From Streptomyces sp. V4I2 (GTDB taxonomy: Bacteria; Actinomycetota; Actinomycetes; Streptomycetales; Streptomycetaceae), in assembly GCF_030817655.1 (NCBI RefSeq), contig NZ_JAUSZM010000003.1, forward strand, positions 1,860,001 through 1,924,000: a DNA stretch of 64,000 bases. Direction: 5' to 3'. Below are positions 34,087 through 42,282 of this stretch, piece by piece (within the stretch, counting starts at the first letter, position 1; each line of letters begins with the position of its first letter). The notes beneath the pieces were generated by a model that saw only the letters and a list, made by a program, of their open reading frames with translations, ran no database searches and was not told the origin of the DNA. The translations under genes were made by a program, and so were the position numbers.

Positions 34087-35034
34087 TCACACGAGCGCCG
34101 CTTCCCCGTCCGCCGCGCCCCGCGCCTCCCCCGCCGCGAGCCCGGCGACCGACCCGAGCATCAGCAGCGTCCCGGCCAGCGTGGTCGCGGTGAGCCGCTC
34201 ACCGAGCAGCGCCACGGCGAGCACCGCGGCACCCACCGGCTCCAGCAGCATGATCACCGACACCGTGGTCGATCGGACGACCGCGGCGGCCGCGAAGTAG
34301 AGGGCATAGGCGAGGGCGGTCGGGACGGCCGCGATGTAGGCCAACAGCCACAGGAGCAGCCCGGGTTCGGCGGTGTGCGGCACCAGCCCCTCGGCCAGGG
34401 CGAACGGCAGCAGGCACAGACTGGTGACCGCGAACGTCCACACGGACGTACTCGCGGCATCCGCACCGCCGTCACGGCCCCGCCCTCGCGTGACCAGGGT
34501 CATCACACAACACCCGGCCGCCGAAAGCAGCCCGAACAGCACACCCCACGGCCGTACGGACGCTTCCTCGCCCCCGAGCATCAGCACCCCGAGCCCGGCG
34601 AGCGCCCCGGCAACGGCGAGCACCCCGCCGCGCCCGAGCCGCTCCCCCAGGGCCAGCCGCGCTCCGAGCGCGATGAGTACGGGACCGGCGCCGAGGGTGA
34701 CGACGGTGGCCACGGCGAGTCCGGTGGCCTCGACGGACGCGAAGTAGGCCGTCTGGAACACGGCCAGACAGACACCGGTGACACCGGCACGCCGCGCCTT
34801 GTGATGCAGCGGTTCCCGTACGGCGGCCCGCGCACCGCCCGTCCGAAGCAGGCGGGCGGCGAGCAGCAGGACCAGCCCGGCCGCGCAGCGCCAGAAGGAC
34901 AGGGCGACAGGTCCGATGTCACTGGCCCCGTAGGCCAGGGAGGCCGCCGCGCCGGCGGTGCCCCAGGCGACACCGGCGACGATCAGATAGAGAAGGCCTC
35001 GCCCGATGGGCAGGCCGGAGGCAGCATTCGACAT
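34087..35034 (-). CDS. EamA/DMT family exporter
   Basis: 315 residues, ten membrane helices in two EamA repeats: [21 protein letters not shown] starts the first and [22 protein letters not shown] starts the second, with a [36 protein letters not shown] signature at the end. The ATG at 35034 follows GGAGAGAA. About 140 bases upstream lies a tiny 13-codon frame followed by several hairpins, which could attenuate this gene. Substrate unknown; relatives export amino acids or metabolites. Confidence 0.88.
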   Translation of the reverse strand: MSNAASGLPIGRGLLYLIVAGVAWGTAGAAASLAYGASDIGPVALSFWRCAAGLVLLLAARLLRTGGARAAVREPLHHKARRAGVTGVCLAVFQTAYFASVEATGLAVATVVTLGAGPVLIALGARLALGERLGRGGVLAVAGALAGLGVLMLGGEEASVRPWGVLFGLLSAAGCCVMTLVTRGRGRDGGADAASTSVWTFAVTSLCLLPFALAEGLVPHTAEPGLLLWLLAYIAAVPTALAYALYFAAAAVVRSTTVSVIMLLEPVGAAVLAVALLGERLTATTLAGTLLMLGSVAGLAAGEARGAADGEAALV

Positions 35035-35170
35035 GCGTTCTCTCCGCAGATGCGCAAGATGCGCTGAAGTTCGGGAAAGGACGCCCGCTCGGCGGGGTCC
35101 ACGGACTTCGTCCGCGGGCAGCACCGTTCCGCCAGGCAGTGCGCCGGGCGAGAGGTTCGGAGGGCCCGCC
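35035..35170 (-). promoter_or_regulatory. Possible attenuator region with several hairpins
   Basis: Read on the minus strand after the mini-frame: GCCGCC-TGA-GGCGGG spans the mini-frame stop, CCGCGGAC-GAA-GTCCGTGG (stem of 8 with one G-T pair), and CCCGC-CGA-GCGGG followed by CGTCCTTT. These could switch depending on ribosome position on the short leader frame at 35171-35212. Confidence 0.45.
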
Positions 35171-35212
35171 TCAGGCGGCCGGCGGCGGGAGAACGATGCG
35201 GTGGGAATGCAT
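35171..35212 (-). CDS. Candidate leader peptide [13 protein letters not shown] upstream of EamA exporter
   Basis: A 13-codon frame in the 188-base space between two leftward EamA genes. TAAGCT lies 7 bases before the ATG (35220-35225 on the plus strand), a leaderless layout; the box overlaps the TAA stop of the upstream EamA gene. The peptide has three consecutive prolines near its end, which slow ribosomes. Hairpins follow immediately. I infer a cis-acting leader that regulates the downstream exporter by ribosome stalling. No family was recognised. Confidence 0.4.
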   Translation of the reverse strand: MHSHRIVLPPPAA

Positions 35213-35222
35213 GATCGGGAGC

Positions 35223-36221
35223 TTAGGTGGCGGTTCCGCGGGCCGACAACTCCCTTTCCGTGCCGCCGCTCGCCACCGGCTCGGGGGAGTTCTTGGCGGG
35301 CGCCGACGACTGCGCGATGAACGCGCCGGCCAGGACGACCGCGCCGCCGATGATCTGTGGTGCCGAGAGGTGTTCGCCGAGCAGCACCCAGGCGAGGACG
35401 GTGGCGATGACGGCTTCGAGGCAGGCCACGACACCCGCGACCGCCGGGGAGAGGCGGCGCACCGAGACCACGCCGGTGACATAGGCGACGACCGTGGCGA
35501 CGAGCACGATCCAGCCGAGCAGCAGACCGGCGGCGACCGGGGTGCCGTCCATGTCCGCGCTGCGGGCGAGCAGCGACCAGTCCATGGTCCAGGGGCGGGC
35601 GACGACGGACAGGACGGCGGTGCCGACGAGGAGGCCGAAAGCGATGACCCCGAGCGGGTCGGGTGCCTGGTCGCCGGAGTCACTGCCCTGGTCGGACAGG
35701 ACGAAGTAGCCGACCTGGCAGCAGGCGGCGCCGAGCGCGAGGAGCAGACCGAGGGCGTCGAAGCTCAGACCCGACCAGACCTCGACGACACAGGCGAGTC
35801 CGCCGACCGCGAGGACCACACCGAGCGCGGCGGCACGGGTCACCGGACGCCGCTGCACGAACCGCACCCAGCCGAGCACCAGGGCGGGCGCGAGGTACTC
35901 GACGAGCAGCGCGACGCCGACCGGGATCCGGGAGATCGCGGCGAAGTAGCAGGCCTGGACGCCCGCCACGGCGAGCAGACCGAACCCGGCGAGCAGCGCG
36001 GGGCGGCGGCGCAGCAGTGCGCGGTGGCGCACGGCCACCGGCAGCATCACCAGGGCCGCGCCCGCCACCCGCAGCCACACCACGTGGAGCGGGTCGAGGC
36101 CCGCCTCGATCAGCGGCTTGGCCGCCACCCCGGATCCGCCGAAGGCGAGCGCGGACGCGAGCGCGAGGCCGAGCCCGACGCCCTTTCCACGGCTGTCCTG
36201 ACTGCTCTCAGACGTATGCAC
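35223..36221 (-). CDS. EamA/DMT family exporter
   Basis: 332 residues, ten helices: [50 protein letters not shown] in the first repeat and [51 protein letters not shown] in the second. The polar C-terminal tail is cytoplasmic. It is not paralogous in detail to the exporter downstream. GTG at 36221 is the chosen start; a GTG two codons upstream is possible. It is upstream of the leader-peptide candidate and may be partly co-transcribed with the next EamA gene. Confidence 0.87.
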   Translation of the reverse strand: MHTSESSQDSRGKGVGLGLALASALAFGGSGVAAKPLIEAGLDPLHVVWLRVAGAALVMLPVAVRHRALLRRRPALLAGFGLLAVAGVQACYFAAISRIPVGVALLVEYLAPALVLGWVRFVQRRPVTRAAALGVVLAVGGLACVVEVWSGLSFDALGLLLALGAACCQVGYFVLSDQGSDSGDQAPDPLGVIAFGLLVGTAVLSVVARPWTMDWSLLARSADMDGTPVAAGLLLGWIVLVATVVAYVTGVVSVRRLSPAVAGVVACLEAVIATVLAWVLLGEHLSAPQIIGGAVVLAGAFIAQSSAPAKNSPEPVASGGTERELSARGTAT

Positions 36222-36273
36222 CGGCACATGATGACAGGCGATGACATGAGCGTCACCCCAGTTGACACCTGTC

Positions 36274-36846
36274 TCAGCGGCTGGACCGCCGAGGTCCCGC
36301 CCGCCGGGTGTCCTGCAGGCGGCGCTCGACCTCGGTGAACACCTCGCCCGCGTCGATCCCGGCCCGGCCGAGCACCTCGACGGCCCGTGCCTGCGGGTCC
36401 ACGACGATCGCCGCGAGGAGGTCGATGCCGCGGGCCGGGCCGCCACCGCGCCGGGCGGCACGCGCCCACGCGTACTCCATCGCCCCGGCGGCCAGCGGCG
36501 AGAAGCCCTCGGTCTCGGTCACCACCGGCACGGCACCGGAGTCCTCGACGCTGCCCTGCCAGCGCAGCCCGTAGCCGATGCTGCGCTGCACGAGGTAGCC
36601 GAGGAGGCGGGAGAACTGCGGTTCGGCGTCGAAGAGGTCCCGCACCTCGGGGTCGCCCTCCAGGAGGGAGTGCAGCAGATGAGCCGTGTCGATCTGCCGG
36701 TCGCCGTCCCGGACCGCCCGCCGCCGGGCACCGGAGACCACCGCTGCCAGTTCGGCACTGAGCCTGGCATCGTTGTCCGCGGGGACCGGGGACCGGGGAT
36801 CGGCCGCCGGCTCTTGGGCCGACTGCCGGGGGATACGGGGTTGCAC
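36274..36846 (-). CDS. Clp N-terminal (ClpN) domain protein
   Basis: 190 residues with a single Clp repeat domain and no AAA+ module. Residues 25-110 read ARLSAELAAVVSGARRRAVRDGDRQIDTAHLLHSLLEGDPEVRDLF..., followed by a second repeat half near LAAGAMEYAWARAARRGGGPARGIDLLAAIVVDPQARAVEVLGRAGID. Such proteins act as ClpC adaptors or peptide-binding modules in Streptomyces. The GTG at 36846 follows GGTAGGGG. Confidence 0.82.
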   Translation of the reverse strand: MQPRIPRQSAQEPAADPRSPVPADNDARLSAELAAVVSGARRRAVRDGDRQIDTAHLLHSLLEGDPEVRDLFDAEPQFSRLLGYLVQRSIGYGLRWQGSVEDSGAVPVVTETEGFSPLAAGAMEYAWARAARRGGGPARGIDLLAAIVVDPQARAVEVLGRAGIDAGEVFTEVERRLQDTRRAGPRRSSR

Positions 36847-37044
36847 ATCCCCTACCCCATCAGTCCCGCACCCTTGGGTCATCCGCGAAAGGAAGCATCT
36901 TCGGGTCCCACAGGAAGCGGACCCAGGGGGACGGAATCTCCTCCTTACGGATGAGATCACGCCCTTTTGCCCCGAGCGGCGCGCGCCGCCTTGCCGTGCA
37001 CCCCGAATGCAACCGGGACGCGCCGTCATTCGTCCCACACGGAC

Positions 37045-37233
37045 ATGGAGAGCAGGTGCTGGCTGGTCGCTCTGCCGGCGGTCGACGGCAGGCAGTACGT
37101 GTACCGGGTGTACGCCCCGGAGAAGGCGCTGCTCGCCGACCTGTTCTGGGAGGCGTGGCACTGTCACGACGAGAGCGCGTTCCCGCGCGCGTGGGACCTG
37201 TTCGACGCGGCGGTGATACGACGCGTGAGCTGA
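37045..37233 (+). CDS. Small conserved protein
   Basis: 62 residues: CWLVALPAVDGRQYVYRVYAPEKALLADLFWEAWHCHDESAFPRAWDLFDAAVI. It has two aromatic-rich segments and no known domain. I believe this pattern recurs in Streptomyces, but no function is known. The ATG at 37045 has no clear ribosome site. Coding is supported by sequence style rather than by a domain. Confidence 0.45.
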   Translation: MESRCWLVALPAVDGRQYVYRVYAPEKALLADLFWEAWHCHDESAFPRAWDLFDAAVIRRVS

Positions 37234-37264
37234 GGAACTGGGACGCGCAGCACTCCGAGCTTTT

Positions 37265-37310
37265 CTGACGGTTCATCAGTATTGAATGTTCCGGGCCCTC
37301 CGGCTACGTT
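37265..37310 (+). promoter_or_regulatory. Vegetative promoter and operator of the SRPBCC gene
   Basis: TTGAAT (37282-37287), a 17-bp spacer and TACGTT (37305-37310) make a good sigma-70-type promoter about 37 bases before the ATG at 37347. Directly upstream, CTGA-N7-TCAG (37265-37279) is an imperfect inverted repeat suited to a TetR-type repressor. Confidence 0.55.
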
Positions 37311-37346
37311 CCGCGACACCGTAGCCCGACACGAAGAGGTGGTCGC

Positions 37347-37775
37347 ATGGCCGAAGTCAGCGCGGAGGCACGTATCGAGGCACCCGCGGAGAAGGTCTGG
37401 GCCCGGCTGACCGACTGGTCCGCGTACGGCGAGTGGAACACGACGCACACGAGCTTCCCCAAGGGCGGCCCGGAAACCCTCGCGGTGGGCGGGACGTTCC
37501 AGGAGAACATGAAGCTGATGGGGTTCCCGGCCGAGGTCGAGTGGACCATCGAGGAGCTGGAGCCGGCCCGGGTGCTCGCGATCCGCGGCAAGGGCCCGAT
37601 GGCCGTGACCGTGGCCACGCGCTACACCCTCACCCCCGACGGCGACGCCACGACGGTCCGGATCGACGGCGAGTTCACCGGCGCCGCCGTCTCGCTGATG
37701 GCGGGCAAGCTGAAGGACTCGGCTACGGCCGCGCTGAACGAGTCGCTGCGCAAGCTGGCCGCACTGGTCGGCTGA
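37347..37775 (+). CDS. SRPBCC family protein (Rv0910-like)
   Basis: 142 residues, START/Bet v1-like helix-grip fold: EVSAEARIEAPAEKVWARLTDWSAYGEWNTTHTSFPKGGPE, then VEWTIEELEPARVLAIRGKGPMAV and a long C-terminal helix LKDSATAALNESLRKLAALVG. It resembles the mycobacterial Rv0910 family, labelled as toxin of a TA pair, but no antitoxin gene is adjacent. The pocket suggests binding of a hydrophobic ligand. The stop codon lies in a 20-bp tandem duplication. Confidence 0.85.
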   Translation: MAEVSAEARIEAPAEKVWARLTDWSAYGEWNTTHTSFPKGGPETLAVGGTFQENMKLMGFPAEVEWTIEELEPARVLAIRGKGPMAVTVATRYTLTPDGDATTVRIDGEFTGAAVSLMAGKLKDSATAALNESLRKLAALVG

Positions 37776-37796
37776 GGGCCGCACTGGTTGCTTGAC
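37757..37796. repeat. 20-bp tandem duplication including the SRPBCC stop codon
   Basis: GGCCGCACTGGTCGGCTGAG (37757-37776) is followed by GGCCGCACTGGTTGCTTGAC (37777-37796), 16 of 20 identical. The first copy contains the stop codon. Confidence 0.75.
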
Positions 37797-37819
37797 GGCC
37801 GCTCGACCGGCAACGCGAA

Positions 37820-37849
37820 GGCGCCCCGCGGATCACTCCACGGGGCGCC
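37820..37849. terminator. Hairpin between convergent SRPBCC and PadR genes
   Basis: GGCGCCCCG (37820-37828) pairs with CGGGGCGCC (37841-37849) across a 12-base loop. It serves both converging transcripts. Confidence 0.75.
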
Positions 37850-37869
37850 ACGTCACTGCCGTAGGGCCG

Positions 37870-38496
37870 TCAGTCCTCATCGGCGAGGATCAGGTACAGC
37901 CGCTTGCGGGCGTCGTTGATGACGGCGACCGCCTTCTCGCGCTGCTCCTTGCTGCCGGTCTTCCAGACCTGCCCGAAGGCCTCCATCAGACCGAAGCCGG
38001 CCTGGCGGATCTCACCGAGGGCTTCCCAGTCGACGCCGCGGGAGGCTTCCTCCCAGGGCGCCTCGGCGCCTTCTTCGGCCGCGGTGCGGCCGGCGTCGGT
38101 GAGCGAGAACAGCTTCTTGCCGCCCTCCGTCGCACTGGCGATCAGCCCCTCGTCCTCCAGCAGCTGGAGGGTGGGGTACACCGAGCCGGGACTGGGCTTC
38201 CAAGCCCCGCCACTGCGCTCGGCGATCTCCTGGATCATCTCGTACCCGTGCATGGGCCGGTCCTTCAGCAGGGCCAGGATCGACGCGCGCACGTCACCGC
38301 GCCGCGCCCTCCCCCGCGGTCCGCCTCGGCCCCGGGGCCCCCAGGGTCCCGGCCCGAAGCCCGGTCCGCCGAAGCCGGGACCGCCGCCGGGGCCGCCCGG
38401 CCCGAAGGGCCCGAAGGCACCCCGCCGACCGTCTCCGCCTCGGCCGCCCTGACGACCGGCACCACCATGTCCACGTTCGAATCCGTGGGAACGCAT
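37870..38496 (-). CDS. PadR family transcriptional regulator
   Basis: 208 residues. The first 65 are Gly/Arg/Phe-rich and disordered (GGPGGGPGFGGPGFGPGPWGPRG). The PadR winged helix follows: VRASILALLKDRPMHGYEMIQEIAERSGGAWKPSPGSVYPTLQLLEDEGLIAS (about 70-120). A C-terminal helical dimer part ends KRLYLILADED. ATG at 38496. A perfect 10-bp palindrome lies 44 bases upstream, the likely autoregulatory site. Confidence 0.9.
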   Translation of the reverse strand: MRSHGFERGHGGAGRQGGRGGDGRRGAFGPFGPGGPGGGPGFGGPGFGPGPWGPRGRGGPRGRARRGDVRASILALLKDRPMHGYEMIQEIAERSGGAWKPSPGSVYPTLQLLEDEGLIASATEGGKKLFSLTDAGRTAAEEGAEAPWEEASRGVDWEALGEIRQAGFGLMEAFGQVWKTGSKEQREKAVAVINDARKRLYLILADED

Positions 38497-38539
38497 CGCA
38501 ATCACTCCATTCCATCGTTGATCTGTCGCGATGCCTCAA

Positions 38540-38549
38540 CGATATATCG
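38540..38549. promoter_or_regulatory. Palindrome CGATATATCG upstream of padR
   Basis: Perfect 10-bp palindrome, AT-rich against a GC-rich background, 44 bases from the PadR start. PadR proteins bind such TATA-type palindromes. A related sequence, CGCTATATCG, occurs at 56741 before the DUF1707 gene. Confidence 0.55.
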
Positions 38550-38656
38550 GAATAGTTCGCAAGACAACCCCTTGGCTTCCGACGGCCCGCCGCGAGCCCT
38601 CTCAACTGGGGCCAAGACTCCGGAATTGGCCTTGGTCCGCGCCTCCGGGCACCCCC

Positions 38657-38662
38657 TAGCGT
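38657..38662 (+). promoter_or_regulatory. -10 box of leaderless PhzF-type gene
   Basis: TAGCGT ends 6 bases before the ATG at 38669 with no ribosome site. Confidence 0.45.
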
Positions 38663-38668
38663 CGGGGC

Positions 38669-39478
38669 ATGCGGATACGAATCGTCGACGCCTTCACCGA
38701 CCGGCCCTTCGCCGGAAACCCGGCCGGAGTCCTGCTCCTCGACGCCTTCCCGGACGACGACCGGCTCCAGGACATCGCCCTGGAGGTCAACCACGCCGAG
38801 ACGGCGTTCGCCCACCGGCTGCCCGAGGGCGGCGAGGCCGACTGGGCGCTGCGCTGGTTCACGCCCGCCGCCGAGGTCGACATGTGCGGCCACGCCACGC
38901 TCGCCACGGCGCACGTCCTGTACCGCAGCGGCGCCCACGAGGGCCCGGTGCGCTTCGCCACCCGCAGCGGCGTGCTCATCGCGACGCCCCGCGAGGACGG
39001 CTCGATCACCCTGGACTTCCCGACGGCGCCGCTCACCGCGGTCGAGCTCCCGGACGGGGTGGCCGAGGCGCTCGGCGCCGAGCCGCTCACCGCCTTCGAC
39101 ACCGGTCCGAACGTCGGCGACCTGCTCGTCGAGCTCCCGGACGAGAAGACGGTGCACACGCTCACGCCCGACCTCAAGGCCCTCGCCGCCCACTCGGAGC
39201 GCGGCATCATCGCCACCGCCCGCGCCGAGGACCCCACCCGCGGCTACGACTTCGTCTCCCGCTGCTTCTTCCCGCGCATCGGCATCGACGAGGACCCCGT
39301 CACCGGCAGCGCCCACACGGCTCTGGCCCCCTACTGGTCCGAGCGCCTCGGCCGCCCCGACCTCACCGGCCTGCAGGCATCCCCGCGCTCCGGCTGCGTC
39401 CGTACGGAACTGCGCGGCGACCGCACGCTGCTGACCGGCCGCGCGGTGACGGTGATCGAGGGCGAGCTCCTGGCCTAG
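38669..39478 (+). CDS. PhzF family isomerase/epimerase
   Basis: 269 residues, two-lobe PhzF fold. Marks: RIVDAFTDRPFAGNPAGVLL at the start, the catalytic Glu in NHAETAFAH (about 47), AAEVDMCGHATLATAHVL, and SRCFFPRIGIDEDPVTGSAHTALAPYW. PhzF itself isomerises a phenazine precursor; most family members act on unknown metabolites, and no phenazine genes are here. Convergent with the CPBP gene. Confidence 0.9.
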   Translation: MRIRIVDAFTDRPFAGNPAGVLLLDAFPDDDRLQDIALEVNHAETAFAHRLPEGGEADWALRWFTPAAEVDMCGHATLATAHVLYRSGAHEGPVRFATRSGVLIATPREDGSITLDFPTAPLTAVELPDGVAEALGAEPLTAFDTGPNVGDLLVELPDEKTVHTLTPDLKALAAHSERGIIATARAEDPTRGYDFVSRCFFPRIGIDEDPVTGSAHTALAPYWSERLGRPDLTGLQASPRSGCVRTELRGDRTLLTGRAVTVIEGELLA

Positions 39479-39515
39479 GCGGGCCCAGTGCGGCGTACGG
39501 CATGCTGCCGGTGGC

Positions 39516-40316
39516 TCACGCCGTCGGCAGCCAGCCCACCTTGCCGGCCAGCAGCGCGTAGCCCACGAACGCCCCGATGTCGAGCAGGGAATGCGCCACC
39601 ACCAGGGGTCCCACGCGGCCCCAACGGCGGTACAGGTACACGAACACCACGCCCATCACCATGTTGCCGATGAAGCCGCCGATGCCCTGGTAGAGGTGGT
39701 ACGAGCCGCGCAGTACGGAACTGGCCACCAGCGCGGTGCCGGGCGTCCAGCCCAACTGACCGAGGCGGCGCAGCAGATACCCCACGACGATGACCTCTTC
39801 GAGGATCGCGTTCTGCATCGCGGACATGATCAGCACCGGGTACTTCCACCACACCTCGGGCAGCGCCTCGGGCACCACGGTGAGGTTGAAGCCGAGACCA
39901 CGCGCGGCCAGGTAGAAGGCGATCCCGGTGCTGCCGATCACCGCCGCGACCGCGGCCCCGCGACCGAGGTCCGGCCAGGGGCGGGTGCGGTCGAAGCCGA
40001 GGGTGCGCAGACCCTGGCCCTCACGCAGCAGGAAGTGCGCGACGAGCAGGACGGGCACGAGCGCCGAGGTGATCCCGAACAGCTGCCAGGCCAGATCCAG
40101 CCAGGGCCGGCCGGGCGCGGCCGATGCGTTGAGGGTGGCCGCCTGGTCCTTGAGACCTCCCGGTTTGGTGACCGATCCGACAAAACTGATCAGGGCGGAC
40201 ACACCACTCGCACCGAGCGAAAGCCCCAGAACGAGCAGGGTCTCGTCCCGGAGGATCCGTCGCGACGGCCGCTCCTCAGGAAGAGAATCGGCCACCGAGC
40301 CCGCCTCCGACTGCAC
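39516..40316 (-). CDS. CPBP family intramembrane metalloprotease
   Basis: 266 residues with six to eight membrane spans. The abortive-infection/CAAX protease motifs are intact: ILEEVIVVGYLLRRL (the EE pair at about 173-174), then YHLYQGIGGFIGNMVMGVVF, and VVAHSLLDIGAF. It starts with GTG after GGAGG. Family roles include bacteriocin self-immunity and protein maturation; the substrate here is unknown. Confidence 0.88.
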   Translation of the reverse strand: MQSEAGSVADSLPEERPSRRILRDETLLVLGLSLGASGVSALISFVGSVTKPGGLKDQAATLNASAAPGRPWLDLAWQLFGITSALVPVLLVAHFLLREGQGLRTLGFDRTRPWPDLGRGAAVAAVIGSTGIAFYLAARGLGFNLTVVPEALPEVWWKYPVLIMSAMQNAILEEVIVVGYLLRRLGQLGWTPGTALVASSVLRGSYHLYQGIGGFIGNMVMGVVFVYLYRRWGRVGPLVVAHSLLDIGAFVGYALLAGKVGWLPTA

Positions 40317-40502
40317 ACCTGCCTCCAGTTGAGTAATCGCGCCGCATCCCCACAGCCGCGCCGCTAGGGTCTCGAAAGAACTTACGAAGATCGTGCGCGA
40401 CAGGCCGTCGGGGGGCGGACACCGTACGGGGCGTACCTCCCCTTTTGCATGCCATACGGCCGAATTCCGGCACGGGACTCAACAGGGAGGGGCACCACCG
40501 TC

Positions 40503-42269
40503 ATGGGACGTCACAGCTTGCCCGATCAGTATGGGGCGGGCGGCAGCGACCCCCGTCCACGCGCGCGCCGCCGTACGGTCGCCCTGGCCACGGGCCTCGT
40601 CCTGACCGTCGCCGGCGGCACGGCGGCCGCCGTCCAGAGCGGCCTGCTCTCCTTCGGCGACTCCTGCCAGGAGAACCCGGTGCGGCTGAAACTCGCCGCC
40701 TCCCCGGACCTGGCGCCCGCCCTCACGGCCGCGGCGAAGCGGGCCCGTGACGACGACCTGACCTCCGACGGACGCTGCGTCGCCGTCACCGTGACCGCGC
40801 GTGACGCGTACAAGGTCACGGACACCCTGCTGGCCGGCGACCGGACCGACGTACAGGTGTGGGTGCCGGACTCGGACCTGTGGGTCCAGCGGCTCGAGGC
40901 GGACGGCGGGGCGCCGGAGGTGTCCCCCGTGGGAAAGGTCGCCTCCACGCCGGTGGGGGTGGCGATGGTGCCGACGGCGGCGAAGTCGCTGGGGTGGCCG
41001 AAGAAGACGTACGACTGGATCGAGCTGGCCGGCGCGACCCTTCAGGACGACTCGCTCAAGCTGGGGGCGGCCGACCCCGCGCGCAGTGCGACCGGCCTGC
41101 TCGCGCTCACCCGGCTGAGCACCGCCGCCTCCGCGGCCGAGGACGGTCGGACACAGGCCGCGGCCATGATGAAGGCGCTCTCGCAGCGCACCTCCGACAG
41201 TGACGGGCAGGTCCTGGACACGCTGCCGCGCGACTCCTCGGGGGCCGAGCAGGGCAACCCGAAGCGCAACCAGGCGCTGATCGTGTCCGAGCAGGCCGCG
41301 TTCGCCCACAACGCGTCGGCCGACAGCGGCGGCGGCCTGGACTTCTTCCACCCCGAGGACGGTTCGCCCCGGCTCGACTACCCGTACACGCTGGTCGACC
41401 AGGGGTTGACGACCGACCAGAGCCGTGCCGCGATCCGGTTCATGACTTACCTGCGGCAGCCGGAGCAGCTGCGGCTGCTGGAGCGGCACGGCTTCCGGAC
41501 CTCGGACGAAGCGGTGTCGAAGAAGCTGGTCGAGGGAGCCGGCGGCAGCACCGCGCAGCCGTACGAGGAGCCCGCCGCCGAGCCGGCCTCGCAGGTCGCG
41601 CTCCAGGAGGCGCTCGGCACGTGGACGATCACGGTGCAGAGCGCCCGGCTCACCACGGTCGTGGACGCCTCCTCCTCCATGTCGGACACCGTCCCGGGCA
41701 CGGACCGGTCGCGGATGGACGTCACGAAGGCATCCCTGCTGCAGGCCCTCGCCACGTTCACGCCCGAGGACGAGATCGGGCTGTGGGACTTCTCCACGAA
41801 GCTGGACGGCGACAGGGACTACCGCGTCCTCGTACCGACCGAGCGCCTCGGCGACCGGGCGGGCACCGGCACCCAGCGGGACCGGCTCTCGGCGGCGTTC
41901 AGCGGCCTGACGCCGGTGCCGGACGGCGCCACCGGCCTGTACGACACCACGCTCGCCGCGTACAAGGCGGCGACGTCCTCCTACGTCAAGGGGAAGTTCA
42001 ACGCGCTGGTCGTGCTCACCGACGGGGTGAACCAGGACCCCGGCAGCATCTCGCGCGCCGAGCTCATCACCCAGCTGGAGAGGCTCACCAACCCCGAGCG
42101 ACCGGTCCCCCTCATCATGATCGCCGTCGGGCCCGACGCCGACCGCGCGGAGGCCCGGCAGATCGCCGCGGTGACCGGCGGCTCCGGGCAGGAGGTCAGC
42201 GACCCGTCCCAGATCCACTCGGTGATCCTGAAGGCGATCGTGGCGGCGGGGGCGCAGGGCGCCGGCTGA
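40503..42269 (+). CDS. Extracellular solute-binding domain fused to a von Willebrand A domain
   Basis: 588 residues. A basic N terminus and one membrane anchor (about 22-45, RRRTVALATGLVLTVAGGTAAAV) place the rest outside the cell. Residues 55-370 are a periplasmic-binding-type domain (VRLKLAASPDLAPALTAAAKRA...TDVQVWVPDSDLWVQRL). Residues 380-580 are a VWA domain with an intact MIDAS: DASSS (Asp about 388), TGLYDTT and VVLTDGVNQD. No transporter gene is adjacent, so it is more likely a surface adhesion or sensing protein than an importer subunit. Confidence 0.88.
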   Translation: MGRHSLPDQYGAGGSDPRPRARRRTVALATGLVLTVAGGTAAAVQSGLLSFGDSCQENPVRLKLAASPDLAPALTAAAKRARDDDLTSDGRCVAVTVTARDAYKVTDTLLAGDRTDVQVWVPDSDLWVQRLEADGGAPEVSPVGKVASTPVGVAMVPTAAKSLGWPKKTYDWIELAGATLQDDSLKLGAADPARSATGLLALTRLSTAASAAEDGRTQAAAMMKALSQRTSDSDGQVLDTLPRDSSGAEQGNPKRNQALIVSEQAAFAHNASADSGGGLDFFHPEDGSPRLDYPYTLVDQGLTTDQSRAAIRFMTYLRQPEQLRLLERHGFRTSDEAVSKKLVEGAGGSTAQPYEEPAAEPASQVALQEALGTWTITVQSARLTTVVDASSSMSDTVPGTDRSRMDVTKASLLQALATFTPEDEIGLWDFSTKLDGDRDYRVLVPTERLGDRAGTGTQRDRLSAAFSGLTPVPDGATGLYDTTLAAYKAATSSYVKGKFNALVVLTDGVNQDPGSISRAELITQLERLTNPERPVPLIMIAVGPDADRAEARQIAAVTGGSGQEVSDPSQIHSVILKAIVAAGAQGAG

Positions 42270-42282
42270 CGGCCCCGCTCGC

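Noticed and set aside
37347..37775. Toxin of a toxin-antitoxin pair (Rv0910 label)
   Set aside because: No antitoxin gene is adjacent; the SRPBCC fold is better explained as ligand binding.
38669..39478. Phenazine biosynthesis cluster
   Set aside because: Only a PhzF-fold gene is present; no other phz gene is nearby.
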